DNA of 64,000 nt from CAIWHR01 sp963823215 (GTDB lineage Bacteria; Pseudomonadota; Gammaproteobacteria; Burkholderiales; Casimicrobiaceae), in the NCBI GenBank assembly GCA_963823215.1, contig CAWGKT010000012.1, forward strand, positions 62,001-126,000. Direction: 5' to 3'. The position numbers and the translations under genes were made by a program. Below, piece by piece: positions 43,813 through 52,964 of this stretch; within the stretch, counting starts at the first letter, position 1; the number at the start of each line of letters is the position of its first letter. The notes under the pieces are model-generated. The model worked only from the letters and a program-made list of their open reading frames with translations. It did no database searches and was not told where the DNA came from.

Positions 43813-45345
43813 ATGACCAGGATCAGGCAGGACGATTTCATCGCCAGCATCGCCGACGCGCTGCAGTTCATCTCGTATTACCACCCGCAGGACTACATCG
43901 AGGCGCTGGGCGAGGCCTACCAGGCCGAGGAGTCGCCGGCCGCCAGGGACGCGATCGCGCAGATCCTCACCAATTCGCGGATGTGCGCCGAGGGGCACCG
44001 CCCGATCTGCCAGGACACCGGCATCGTCGTGGCGTTCGTGAAAGTGGGCATGGACGTTCAGTGGGACGGCGCCACGATGTCGATCGCCGAGATGGTCGAC
44101 GAGGGCGTGCGCCGCGCCTATCTCGATCCCGACAACACGCTCCGGGCGTCGATCGTCGCGGATCCCGCGGGCGCGCGGAGGAATACGAAGGACAACACGC
44201 CGGCGGTCGTCCACTTCGATCTCGTTCCCGGCGACACCGTGGACGTCAGGATCGCGGCCAAGGGCGGCGGCTCCGAGAACAAGTCCAAGTTCGCGATGCT
44301 CAATCCGTCCGATTCGATCGTCGACTGGGTGCTGAAGACGGTGCCGACGATGGGCGCCGGCTGGTGCCCGCCGGGCATGCTCGGCATCGGCATCGGCGGC
44401 ACCGCGGAGAAGGCGCTGCTGATGGCGAAGGAGGCGCTGATGGAGCCCATCGACATGCACGAGTTGCGGCGCCGCGGCCCCGCGAACGGCACGGAGGCGC
44501 TCCGGCTCGAGCTGTACGACAAGGTGAACGCGCTCGGCATCGGCGCGCAGGGCCTGGGCGGCCTGTCGACCGTGCTCGACGTCAAGATCCTCGATTACCC
44601 GACCCACGCGGCGTCGAAGCCGGTCGCGATGATCCCGAACTGCGCGGCGACGCGCCACGCGCACTTCAAGCTGGATGGTTCCGGCGCGGCGAAGCTGGCG
44701 CCGCCGGATCTCGCCCGCTGGCCCGACGTGCAGTGGACGCCAGCCCCCTCGGCGCGCCGCGTCGATCTCGACCGCCTGACGCCGGCGGAGGTCGCGACGT
44801 GGAAGCCGGGCGAAACGCTGCTGCTCTCGGGGAAGATGCTCACCGGACGCGACGCCGCGCACAAGCGCATCGCCGACCTGCTCGCGCAGGGCAAGGGACT
44901 GCCGGCCGGGGTCGATTTCACCAATCGCGCGATCTACTACGTCGGGCCGGTCGATCCGGTGCGCGACGAGGTCGTCGGCCCCGCGGGCCCGACTACGGCA
45001 ACGCGGATGGACAAGTTCACCGAAATGATGCTCGCGCAGACGGGGCTCATCGCGATGATCGGCAAGGCCGAGCGCGGCCCGGTGGCCATCGAGGCGATCC
45101 GGAAGCACCGCGCCGCCTACCTGATGGCGGTCGGTGGCGCTGCGTACCTCGTGTCCAAGGCGATCCTGAGCGCGCGCGTCGTCGCCTTCGGGGATCTCGG
45201 GATGGAGGCGATCTACGAATTCGACGTGAAGGACATGCCGGTGACCGTCGCCGTCGACGCCAACGGCACGTCGGTCCACCAGACGGGCCCGCGCGAGTGG
45301 CAGCAGCGCATCGGCAAGATTCCGTTGAGCGTCGCGTCCGCATGA
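43813..45345 (+). CDS. Fumarate hydratase class I (iron-sulfur)
   Basis: Oxygen-sensitive 4Fe-4S fumarase converting fumarate to malate in the citric-acid cycle. The 510-residue protein has both halves fused in one chain: the N-terminal part with cysteine ligands in NSRMCAEGHRPICQDTG near residue 55, GGGSENKSKFAMLNPSD near residue 156 and AGWCPPGMLGIGIGG near residue 186, and the C-terminal part with DFTNRAIYYVGPVDP near residue 370 and the KHRAAYLMAVGGAAYL segment. ATG 43813 has a clear GGAGG site. Its stop overlaps the ATG of the GGDEF-EAL gene, implying coupling. Confidence 0.95.
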   Translation: MTRIRQDDFIASIADALQFISYYHPQDYIEALGEAYQAEESPAARDAIAQILTNSRMCAEGHRPICQDTGIVVAFVKVGMDVQWDGATMSIAEMVDEGVRRAYLDPDNTLRASIVADPAGARRNTKDNTPAVVHFDLVPGDTVDVRIAAKGGGSENKSKFAMLNPSDSIVDWVLKTVPTMGAGWCPPGMLGIGIGGTAEKALLMAKEALMEPIDMHELRRRGPANGTEALRLELYDKVNALGIGAQGLGGLSTVLDVKILDYPTHAASKPVAMIPNCAATRHAHFKLDGSGAAKLAPPDLARWPDVQWTPAPSARRVDLDRLTPAEVATWKPGETLLLSGKMLTGRDAAHKRIADLLAQGKGLPAGVDFTNRAIYYVGPVDPVRDEVVGPAGPTTATRMDKFTEMMLAQTGLIAMIGKAERGPVAIEAIRKHRAAYLMAVGGAAYLVSKAILSARVVAFGDLGMEAIYEFDVKDMPVTVAVDANGTSVHQTGPREWQQRIGKIPLSVASA

Positions 45346-47654
45346 GGTTCTTCTCCAGGCGTCCGCCGCCGCTCGCGGCGGACACCGCTCCGGCGCTGAG
45401 CATGCCGCCCGTGCGAATGGGGTTGTTGACGAAGTTCAACCTGCTCACGGTCGGGCTCATCTTCCTCACGGCCGCCGCGATCACGGGCTTCTACGTCTGG
45501 GACCAGTGGCGCGACGAGAAAAGCGATCTGCGCCAGCGCACCGCGACTTCCCTCGCAATGCTTACCGAGATGTCGGAATTCGGATTGCGTACGCACAACC
45601 GGGCCTACCTCGAGGCGATCCTCGAAGGGCTTAACGGCGAAGGGGACGTCGCGTATGCGGTCATCACCGACGCAAAGGGCGAAACCGTCGTGGCACGGCT
45701 GATCGCCGACGCGCTCGGCACGGCCGGGCTCCCGGCCGCTCCGGCGGACACGCCCTTGCCGGCGGCCGGGACCACGACGGCGACGGAGTTGACGGTCCGG
45801 GGGCGGCGATACGTCGAACTGATCGCGCCCGTCGGCGGCGCGAAGATCGCGAGCGCGATGGGGCTCTGGCAAGGGCCGCCGGAGCCAGCTGCCGAGGGCG
45901 CCGGAGCCGCTCAGGCCACCCCGGGGCCGATCGGATTCGTCCGGCTGGGGATGACGTTCGACCGCCAGCAGGCGCAGTTCCGCAAGCATCTGGTGGGCGT
46001 CCTTTCGGTCATCGCGCTCCTCATCGGGCTCACGATCGGCGCGACGTTCCTGCTCACCCGGGGCCTCGTCGCGCCGATGCATCGTCTCATGCGGGCGGCG
46101 CGCGCGGTCGGCGCCGGCAAGCTCGATGTCTTCGTTCCCGCGAGCTCGTCCGACGAGCTCGGCTTGCTTACGCACACGTTCAACCACATGACGCAGCGAC
46201 TGTCGGAGTCGCAGGCGGAGGTGGCGAATTACCAGCGCACGCTGGAGGACAAGGTCGCCCAGCGCACGCAGGAGCTGGAAATCGCGACTGCGCACGCGTA
46301 CAAGCTCGCGCAGCACGACATCCTGACCGGGCTTCCCAACCGGGCATTGCTCAACCAGCGACTGAAACAGATCCTCGCGCAGTCGCAGCGCAACGGCACG
46401 CACGTTGCGTGCCTGTTCCTCGATTTCGATCACTTCAAGCGCATCAACGACACGCTCGGCCACGACTCGGGCGACCAGCTGCTCCAGTCGGTGGCGCAGC
46501 GTCTCACGACCGCCGTGCGCGAGTCCGACACGGTCGCGCGGCTGGGGGGCGACGAATTCGTCGTGATCCTGCCAGGGCTCGATCCCGCCCACGCGACCTT
46601 CGAGACGATGACCGTACTGGCGCGCATCCGCGAGTCATTCCTGACGCCCTTCCGCCTGTCCGACCAGACGCCCACGCTGACGTGCTCGATCGGGGTCTCG
46701 ATGTACCCGCTCGACGCCAACGACACGGTGACACTGATCAAGCAGGCCGACACGGCGATGTACGCGGCCAAGGAGGTCGGGCGCAATGCCTACCGGTTCT
46801 ACACTGCCGACATGAACGCGCGCGTGCAGGCGCGGCTGCAGCTCGAGACGGACATGCGGCGCGGCCTCCTGCACAACGAGTTCTTTCTCGTCTATCAGCC
46901 GCAGATCGACATGCAGACCGGCCGGGCCGCCGCGGTCGAGGCGCTGCTGCGCTGGCGCGACCCGGTGCGCGGCGTGATTCCGCCGACCGAGTTCATCCCG
47001 ATCGCCGAGGAATCCGGGATGATCCAGGCGCTGGGCGCCCGCGTGCTGCGCGATGCGTGCCGGCAGGTCGTGCAGTGGCACCGGCGGGGCATGATGCTGC
47101 GCCTTTCGGTCAATCTCTCGGTGCAGCAGCTGCAGCACGACAGCTGCCTCTCCGTAGTCGAGGAGGCGCTGCGCTCGAGCGGCCTCGCCCCGCAATACCT
47201 CGATCTCGAGATCACCGAAAGCGTGATCATCACGCATCCGGAAAGGGCCGTCGCCACGCTGGCGAAACTGAAGGAGCGCGGCATTTCCATCACCGTCGAC
47301 GATTTCGGCACCGGCTACTCGAGCCTGTCCTATCTCGCGCGCCTGCCGATCGAGGCCGTCAAGATCGACCAGCGCTTCGTCCACGGCCTCGAACGCAACA
47401 GCAACGACGTCGCCATCACGCAGGCCATCATCGCGCTGTCGCACTCGCTGGGGCTCCGGGTGATTGCCGAAGGGGTGGAGACCAGTGCGCAGTACGACTT
47501 CCTCAAGAACCACGGCTGCGAGGCCGCGCAGGGCTTCCTGATCGGTCGTCCGCTGGAGGAGCAGGAGTTCCTGGCCTGGTGGAAGGCGCAGGAGGAACAG
47601 GTGCGCGCCGTGCTGCTGCAGCCCGACATGTGGCAGCCGGAAGGCAGCGGTTGA
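45342..47654 (+). CDS. GGDEF-EAL bifunctional c-di-GMP protein with HAMP
   Basis: Membrane sensor predicted to make and/or degrade c-di-GMP. The 770-residue protein has membrane segments about residues 30-50 and 215-238, a periplasmic sensor of about 160 residues between them, a HAMP segment, a GGDEF domain with intact motif ARLGGDEFVVIL and an I-site RESD exactly five residues before it, and an EAL domain with EALLRW, NLSVQQL, LEITES, DDFGTGYSSLSYL, KIDQRFV and VIAEGVET all present, so both activities look possible. The start ATG 45342 overlaps the fumarase stop (ATGA). An adjacent metabolic gene so tightly coupled to a signalling gene is unusual. Confidence 0.92.
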   Translation: MRFFSRRPPPLAADTAPALSMPPVRMGLLTKFNLLTVGLIFLTAAAITGFYVWDQWRDEKSDLRQRTATSLAMLTEMSEFGLRTHNRAYLEAILEGLNGEGDVAYAVITDAKGETVVARLIADALGTAGLPAAPADTPLPAAGTTTATELTVRGRRYVELIAPVGGAKIASAMGLWQGPPEPAAEGAGAAQATPGPIGFVRLGMTFDRQQAQFRKHLVGVLSVIALLIGLTIGATFLLTRGLVAPMHRLMRAARAVGAGKLDVFVPASSSDELGLLTHTFNHMTQRLSESQAEVANYQRTLEDKVAQRTQELEIATAHAYKLAQHDILTGLPNRALLNQRLKQILAQSQRNGTHVACLFLDFDHFKRINDTLGHDSGDQLLQSVAQRLTTAVRESDTVARLGGDEFVVILPGLDPAHATFETMTVLARIRESFLTPFRLSDQTPTLTCSIGVSMYPLDANDTVTLIKQADTAMYAAKEVGRNAYRFYTADMNARVQARLQLETDMRRGLLHNEFFLVYQPQIDMQTGRAAAVEALLRWRDPVRGVIPPTEFIPIAEESGMIQALGARVLRDACRQVVQWHRRGMMLRLSVNLSVQQLQHDSCLSVVEEALRSSGLAPQYLDLEITESVIITHPERAVATLAKLKERGISITVDDFGTGYSSLSYLARLPIEAVKIDQRFVHGLERNSNDVAITQAIIALSHSLGLRVIAEGVETSAQYDFLKNHGCEAAQGFLIGRPLEEQEFLAWWKAQEEQVRAVLLQPDMWQPEGSG

Positions 47655-47656
47655 GC

Positions 47657-47824
47657 CTAGTACCGCGACCCATAAGTTTCGCTATGTTCGAACCGATCCG
47701 CATCGCCGATCGCTGTGTCGCTCATCCTCGCCATAGCACGAGCTATGGCTGCGGTTCGCTTCGCGCGCTCGGCGCGCGGCCTCGGTTCTCGGCATGTACG
47801 CAAACTTATGGGTCGCGGTACTAG
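47657..47824. mobile_element. 168-bp MITE-like element with 23-bp perfect terminal inverted repeats
   Basis: The termini at 47657-47679 and 47802-47824 are perfect 23-bp inverted copies starting CTAGTACCGCGACCC and ending in AAGTTT. The interior of 122 bp carries further small palindromes (CCATAGC/GCTATGG) and no coding potential. It sits between the convergent GGDEF-EAL and MobA-like genes; the right end supplies the TAG stop of the latter. CTAG is found at both outer ends and could reflect a target-site or element-end sequence. No transposase is nearby, so any mobility would depend on a transposase elsewhere. Alternative: an unusually long bidirectional terminator. Confidence 0.55.
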
Positions 47825-48456
47825 TCGAGGTCGGCCGCCCGATCGACGTCGCGCAACGTGCCGGCATCGTCGACGTCGATCCGTGCCAGGCTGTCGCGGT
47901 GCGCCGCCACGACAGACTTAGCCCCATCGTCGCCGGTGAGCGCCGTCAGCGCCTCGAGGCACGCGGCGCCGAAGCCCACGGGATGCCCGCGCTGGCCGCG
48001 ATGGAACGGCGCCGCCACGGTGGCGCCGTCGGCGATCGCCCCCGCCACGCGCGCGATCGTGGATATCTGGATCCACGGCATGTCGCCAAGAGCGACGACC
48101 CAGCCTGAAGCGTCCCGCGTCGCCAGCACTCCGCACGCCAGACTCGCCCCCATTCCAAGTTCGGCATTCGCGCAGCGGACGATGCGTGCTCCCGCGGCAC
48201 CCAGCGCCACGGCGAGCGCGGCGTCGTCCGGCCGGACGATCGCGACGACGCGCGGCAGCCCCAAGAGGAGTTTCCGGCACGCCATCACGCCGATGAATTC
48301 CCTCGCCGGGCCGGGCGAGCGACCGTCCGTCGGCGCATCGGCGCGCGACGTCGCATCGGCCCGGATCATCGCGAGGAGCTTGTCGCCGCCAAAGCGCTCG
48401 CCTCGCCCCGCGGCGAGCAGAATCCCCACGACGCCGGGAACGAAGTTCCCCATCAT
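47821..48456 (-). CDS. MobA-like nucleotidyltransferase
   Basis: Nucleotidyl transferase of the MobA/MocA family, whose members add CMP or GMP to molybdenum cofactor or modify related cofactors. The 211-residue protein has the N-terminal glycine loop VVGILLAAGRGERFGGDKLL near residue 9, the metal-binding Asp in VVALGDMPWI near residue 120 and GHPVGFG near residue 159, as in molybdopterin cytidylyltransferase (MocA) and CoxD-linked proteins. Two adjacent start codons (48456, 48453) are equal. The stop codon is inside the neighbouring inverted-repeat element. No xdh or cox genes adjoin it, so the substrate is open. Confidence 0.82.
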   Translation of the reverse strand: MMGNFVPGVVGILLAAGRGERFGGDKLLAMIRADATSRADAPTDGRSPGPAREFIGVMACRKLLLGLPRVVAIVRPDDAALAVALGAAGARIVRCANAELGMGASLACGVLATRDASGWVVALGDMPWIQISTIARVAGAIADGATVAAPFHRGQRGHPVGFGAACLEALTALTGDDGAKSVVAAHRDSLARIDVDDAGTLRDVDRAADLD

Positions 48457-48481
48457 TGCGTGACTGACCGCGCACCTGCCA

Positions 48482-49609
48482 TCAGACGAACTCCCCGGCG
48501 GCGTGTCCCGACGACCACGCCCATTGGAAATTGTAGCCGCCCAGCCATCCGGTCACGTCGACGACCTCGCCGATGAAGAAGAGCCCGGGGACCTTGGTCG
48601 CGCCCATGGTCTTCGACGACAGCTCGCGCGTGTCGACGCCGCCGAGCGTGACCTCCGCCTTGTTGTAACCGAGCGTGCCTCCCGGCTGGACGCGCCAGTG
48701 GTGCAACGCCGATTCGATCGCCGCGAAACGGCGATCGAGGAGACGGGCCATCGGCCCCGCCGCCTCGTGCACCGCGCACCAGATCTCCGCAAAACGCCGC
48801 GGCAGCCGTTGCGCCAGCACGTTATCGACATGCACGGGCGACGTGCGCTGGTCGCGGAACCACGCTGCCGCGTCAGCGCTCGGCAGCAGATCGATCGCCA
48901 GCGGCGCCTTGCCGTCCCAGTACGACGAGATCTGCAGGATGGCCGGACCCGACAGACCGCGATGCGTGAACAGAAGATGCTCGCGAAAGCGGCCGCCGTT
49001 GCACGAGACCTCGGCGTCGAGCGCGACGCCGGCAAGGTCGCCGTAGCGTGCCAGCCACTCGGGCGCGAGGGCCAGGGGCACCAGCGCCGGACGGGTCGCG
49101 ACCACGCTCAACCCGAACTGCTCGGCCACCTTGTAGCCGAACGGCGTTGCGCCGATTTTCGGAACAGTCAGGCCGCCGGTGGCGATCACGAGCGACGTCG
49201 CGCGCACCGGACCCTCCCCCGTGGCGACGATGAATCCGCCGTCGACGCGTTGGATGGCGCTGACGGCGCACGGCATGCGCCACTCGACGCGGCCCGAATC
49301 GCACTCGGACTTGAGCATGGCGACGATGGCCTGCGCGCTGCCGTCGCAGAAGAGCTGCCCGAGCTTCTTCTCGTGGAACGCGATTCCGTGACGCTCCACC
49401 AGCGCGACGAAATCCCGCGCCGTGTAACGCGCCAGCGCCGACCGGCAGAAATCGGGGTTCTGCGACAGATAACCGGCGGGGCTCGCGCCGACATTCGTGA
49501 AATTGCACCGTCCACCGCCGGAGATGCGGATCTTCTCGCCGAGCCGGTGATAGTGCTCGACGAGGAGCACGCGGCGACTGCGCCGTCCCGCCTGTGCCGC
49601 GCACATCAT
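48482..49609 (-). CDS. HI0933/BaiN-like NAD(P)/FAD-dependent oxidoreductase, start codon unclear
   Basis: Flavoprotein of the HI0933 family. It carries LGEKIRISGGGRCNFTN near the N-terminus, the LVIATGGLTVPKIGATPFGYK motif in part, and the C-terminal GLFFIGEVVDVTGWLGGYNFQWAW segment in part, both family-typical. The Rossmann motif VVIGAGAAG expected at the very start of the protein is encoded upstream, at about 49610-49642, in the same open frame, but this extra segment has no ATG, GTG or TTG; the nearest usable codon would be a rare ATT near 49687, inside the end of dnaJ. The drawn start (49609, second Met of GMM) therefore cuts off the FAD-binding loop. A sequencing error at the start is likely. 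Function of the family is not well defined. Confidence 0.75.
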   Translation of the reverse strand: MMCAAQAGRRSRRVLLVEHYHRLGEKIRISGGGRCNFTNVGASPAGYLSQNPDFCRSALARYTARDFVALVERHGIAFHEKKLGQLFCDGSAQAIVAMLKSECDSGRVEWRMPCAVSAIQRVDGGFIVATGEGPVRATSLVIATGGLTVPKIGATPFGYKVAEQFGLSVVATRPALVPLALAPEWLARYGDLAGVALDAEVSCNGGRFREHLLFTHRGLSGPAILQISSYWDGKAPLAIDLLPSADAAAWFRDQRTSPVHVDNVLAQRLPRRFAEIWCAVHEAAGPMARLLDRRFAAIESALHHWRVQPGGTLGYNKAEVTLGGVDTRELSSKTMGATKVPGLFFIGEVVDVTGWLGGYNFQWAWSSGHAAGEFV

Positions 49610-49670
49610 GCCGGCCGCGCCGGCGCCGATTACTACGGCGTCGTAGGTCGCGGCGCGGTCGAGCGCTCCG

Positions 49671-50813
49671 CTACGGCCCGAAGAAATCGCGCACCTTGTC
49701 CATGAACGACTTCGCGCGCGGATTGTGCGCGCCGGGATCGTTGTCGTTGATGGCCTCGAATTCGCGCAGCAGTTCCTTTTGCCGGCCCGTCAGCTTGACC
49801 GGGGTTTCCAGGACGACATGGCAGTAGAGGTCGCCCGTGACCGAGCCCCGGACCGGCCGGATGCCCTTGTTGCGCAGCCTGAACACCTGCCCGCTCTGCG
49901 TCTCCGCCGGGATCTTGATCTTCGCGTGCCCTTCGAGCGTTGGTATCTCGATCTCGCCGCCCAGCGCCGCTATGGCGAAGCTGATCGGCATTTCGCAGTG
50001 CAGATCCGCGCCCTCGCGCTGGAAGACCGCGTGCGGCTTCAGGTTGACGACGACGTAGAGATCGCCGGGCGGACCTCCGTTCATTCCGGCCTCGCCTTCG
50101 CCGGTGAGCCGGATGCGATCGTCCTGGTCCACGCCCGCGGGGATCTTCACCGAAAGCGTCTTGTGCTTCTTGACGCGCCCGGCGCCGTGGCACGCGGCGC
50201 AGGGGTCGGCGACAACCTTGCCGGTCCCGTGGCAGGTCGGGCACGTCTGCTGGATCGAGAAGAAGCCCTGCGACACCCGCACTTCGCCACGCCCGTGGCA
50301 CGACGGGCACTGCTTGGGCTGCGTTCCGGGTTTGGCACCGCTGCCATGGCACGTCTCGCATGCCTCGTGCGTCGGGATGCGGATCTTCGCCTCGGTGCCC
50401 CGCGCCGCATCCTCCAGGCCGAGCTCGAGGTTGTACCGGAGGTCGGCGCCGCGATAGACGCCGTTGCCACGGCCGCCCCGTTGCGCGCCGAAGATCTCGC
50501 CGAAGATGTCGCCGAACGCGTCGGAGAAGCCGCCGAAGCCCTCGGGGCCGGCGCCGCGCGCGCCGCCCGCGCCGAAGCCCGCCGACGGATCGACCCCGGC
50601 ATGGCCGAACTGGTCGTAGGCCGCGCGTTTCCTGGCGTCGGTGAGGATCTCGTAGGCCTCCTTGGCCTCCTTGAACTTCTCCTCGGCGCCCTTTTCGTCC
50701 GGATTGCGATCGGGGTGATGCTTCATCGCCAGCTTCCGGTAGGCCTTCTTGATCGCTTCGTCGGAAGCGTCGCGATTGACCCCGAGCACCGTGTAGTAGT
50801 CGCGCTTTGCCAT
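49671..50813 (-). CDS. dnaJ: Molecular chaperone DnaJ
   Basis: Co-chaperone that delivers unfolded proteins to DnaK and stimulates its ATPase. The 380-residue protein has the J-domain with HPD motif (KHHPDRNPDEK, about residues 30-40), a Gly/Phe-rich linker, four CXXCXGXG-type zinc motifs (CETCHGSGAKPG, CPSCHGRG, CPTCHGTG, CAACHGAG) and the C-terminal peptide-binding domains. It is the normal full length. It lies 133 bases after dnaK, separated by a long stem-loop that could set the relative output of the two genes. Confidence 0.97.
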   Translation of the reverse strand: MAKRDYYTVLGVNRDASDEAIKKAYRKLAMKHHPDRNPDEKGAEEKFKEAKEAYEILTDARKRAAYDQFGHAGVDPSAGFGAGGARGAGPEGFGGFSDAFGDIFGEIFGAQRGGRGNGVYRGADLRYNLELGLEDAARGTEAKIRIPTHEACETCHGSGAKPGTQPKQCPSCHGRGEVRVSQGFFSIQQTCPTCHGTGKVVADPCAACHGAGRVKKHKTLSVKIPAGVDQDDRIRLTGEGEAGMNGGPPGDLYVVVNLKPHAVFQREGADLHCEMPISFAIAALGGEIEIPTLEGHAKIKIPAETQSGQVFRLRNKGIRPVRGSVTGDLYCHVVLETPVKLTGRQKELLREFEAINDNDPGAHNPRAKSFMDKVRDFFGP

Positions 50814-50857
50814 TATTCTCTTTCGCGTCGCCGCGCCCCTGTCGCACTAACGCAAGC

Positions 50858-50901
50858 GGCCGGACCCGACGCCGCCGCGAGGCGCACGTCCGGGTCCGGC
50901 C
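50858..50901. promoter_or_regulatory. Long stem-loop between dnaK and dnaJ
   Basis: GGCCGGACCCG (50858-50868) is perfectly complementary to CGGGTCCGGCC (50891-50901), 11 bp with a 22-base loop that itself is self-complementary. It lies in the dnaK-dnaJ spacer on the transcribed strand and has no U-tract, so it could be an attenuator, a processing site or an mRNA-stability hairpin. Confidence 0.55.
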
Positions 50902-50946
50902 GGATATTCCATCGCGCGAGCCGCGAACGGCACCGGCGACGGAACA

Positions 50947-52870
50947 TCACTTCCTGTCGTTGACCTCCGTGTACTCGGCATCGACGACCTTCTCGTCCTT
51001 CTTGGCGTCGCTGCCGCCGCTCTCCGCCGGCTGGGTTTTCGCCTGCGCTTCGGCGTACATGATCTCGCCCAGCTTCTGCGCCGCCTTGCCGAGCATCTCG
51101 GTCTTCGCCTCCAGCGCCTCCTTGGCGAGCGTCCTTGTCCTTCAGCAGGTCCTCGGCCTCCTTGACGGCGGCCTCGATCTTCGCCTTTTCGTCGGCGCCG
51201 ATCTTCTCGCCGTATTCGGCAATCGACTTCTTCACGCTGTGCACGAGCGCGTCGAGGGCGTTGCGCGCCTGCACGACCTCGACCTGCTTCCGGTCGTCCT
51301 CGGCATGCGATTCGGCGTCCTTCACCATCCGCTTGATCTCGTCGTCGGTGAGGCCAGAGCTCGCCTTGATCTTGATCGTGTTCTCCTTGCCAGTCGCCTT
51401 GTCCTTCGCCGACACGTGGAGAATGCCGTTGGCGTCGATGTCGAACGCGACTTCGATCTGCGGCATGCCGCGCGGCGCCGGCGGAATGCCCTCGAGGTTG
51501 AACTGGCCGAGGCTCTTGTTGCCGGAGGCGACGTCGCGCTCGCCCTGCAGCACGTGGATGGTCACGGCACTCTGATTGTCATCGGCGGTCGAGAACACCT
51601 GCTGCGCCTTGGTCGGGATCGTCGTGTTCTTCTGGATGAGCTTGGTCATCACGCCGCCGAGCGTCTCGATGCCGAGCGACAGCGGCGTCACGTCGAGCAG
51701 CAGCACGTCCTTGACCTCGCCCTTCAGCACGCCGCCCTGGATCGCGGCGCCGACCGCCACCGCCTCGTCGGGGTTCACGTCCTTGCGCGGCTCGCGGCCG
51801 AAGAATTCCTTGACCTTCTCCTGGACCTTCGGCATCCGCGTCATGCCGCCGACGAGGATCACGTCGCTGATGTCGGACAGCTTGACGCCGGCATCCTTGA
51901 TCGCGATGCGGCAGGGCTCGATGGTGCGCTCGACCAGCTCCTCGACCAGCGACTCGAACTTGGCGCGCGTGATCTTCATCGACAGATGCTTCGGCCCCGA
52001 CTGATCGGCCGTGATGTACGGCAGGTTGATCTCGGTCTGCTGCGACGACGAAAGCTCGATCTTCGCCTTCTCGGCGGATTCCTTCAGCCGCTGCAGCGCG
52101 AGCACGTCGTTCTTGAGGTCGACGCCGGACTCCTTCTTGAATTCGGTGACGATGTAGTCGATGACGCGCTGGTCGAAGTCCTCGCCGCCCAGGAACGTGT
52201 CGCCGTTCGTCGACAGCACCTCGAACTGGTGCTCCTTGTCGATTTCGGCGATCTCGATGATCGAGATGTCGAACGTGCCGCCGCCCAGGTCGTACACGGC
52301 GATCTTGCGGTCACCTTCCTTCTTGTCCATGCCGAAGGCGAGCGCGGCCGCCGTCGGCTCGTTGATGATCCGCTTGACCTCGAGGCCCGCGATCCTGCCG
52401 GCATCCTTGGTCGCCTGCCGCTGCGAGTCGTTGAAGTACGCCGGCACCGTGATGACGGCCTCGGTGACTTCCTCGCCGAGGTAGTCCTCGGCCGTCTTCT
52501 TCATCTTGCGCAGCACTTCGGCGGATACCTGCGACGGCGCGATCTTCTTGCCGCGCACTTCGACCCACGCGTCGCCGTTGTCGTGCTTGACGATCCGGTA
52601 CGGCATCAGGTCGATGTCCTTCTGCACTTCCTTTTCCTCGAAGCGCCGGCCGATCAGCCGCTTGACGGCGTACAGCGTGTTGCGGGCGTTGGTCACCGCC
52701 TGCCGCTTCGCGGACGCGCCGCAGAGGATTTCCCCATCTTCCTGATACGCGACGACGGACGGCGTGGTGCGCGCGCCTTCCGAGTTCTCGATCACCTTGG
52801 GCTGCCCGCCCTCCATGATGGCGACGCAACTGTTGGTCGTGCCGAGGTCGATGCCGATGATCTTGCCCAT
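50947..52870 (-). CDS. dnaK: Molecular chaperone DnaK, one frameshift near the C-terminus
   Basis: Hsp70 chaperone. The protein starts MGKIIGIDLGTTNSCVAIMEG with the phosphate-1 loop. It carries KDAGRIAGLEVKRIINEPTAAALA in part, IAVYDLGGGTFDISIIE in part, VGGMTRMPKVQEKVKEFF in part and a substrate-binding domain with the usual DVTPLSLGIETLGG. The main frame breaks near 51125-51140: after EAEDLLKDKD the frame must lose one base, giving AKEALEAKTEML and a typical acidic tail ending VVDAEYTEVNDRK with TGA 50947-50949, for about 640 residues. The indel is almost certainly a sequencing error, since dnaK is essential. Start ATG 52870 is preceded by AAAGGAATC. Confidence 0.96.
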
Positions 52871-52964
52871 GATTCCTTTGCCTCCGGTGCTGGATGAGAT
52901 GCCTATGCTGCAGATGGGGGTATCGACCGCCGAATCAACCCGCGCGACGGGTGGAAAGTCGTTC

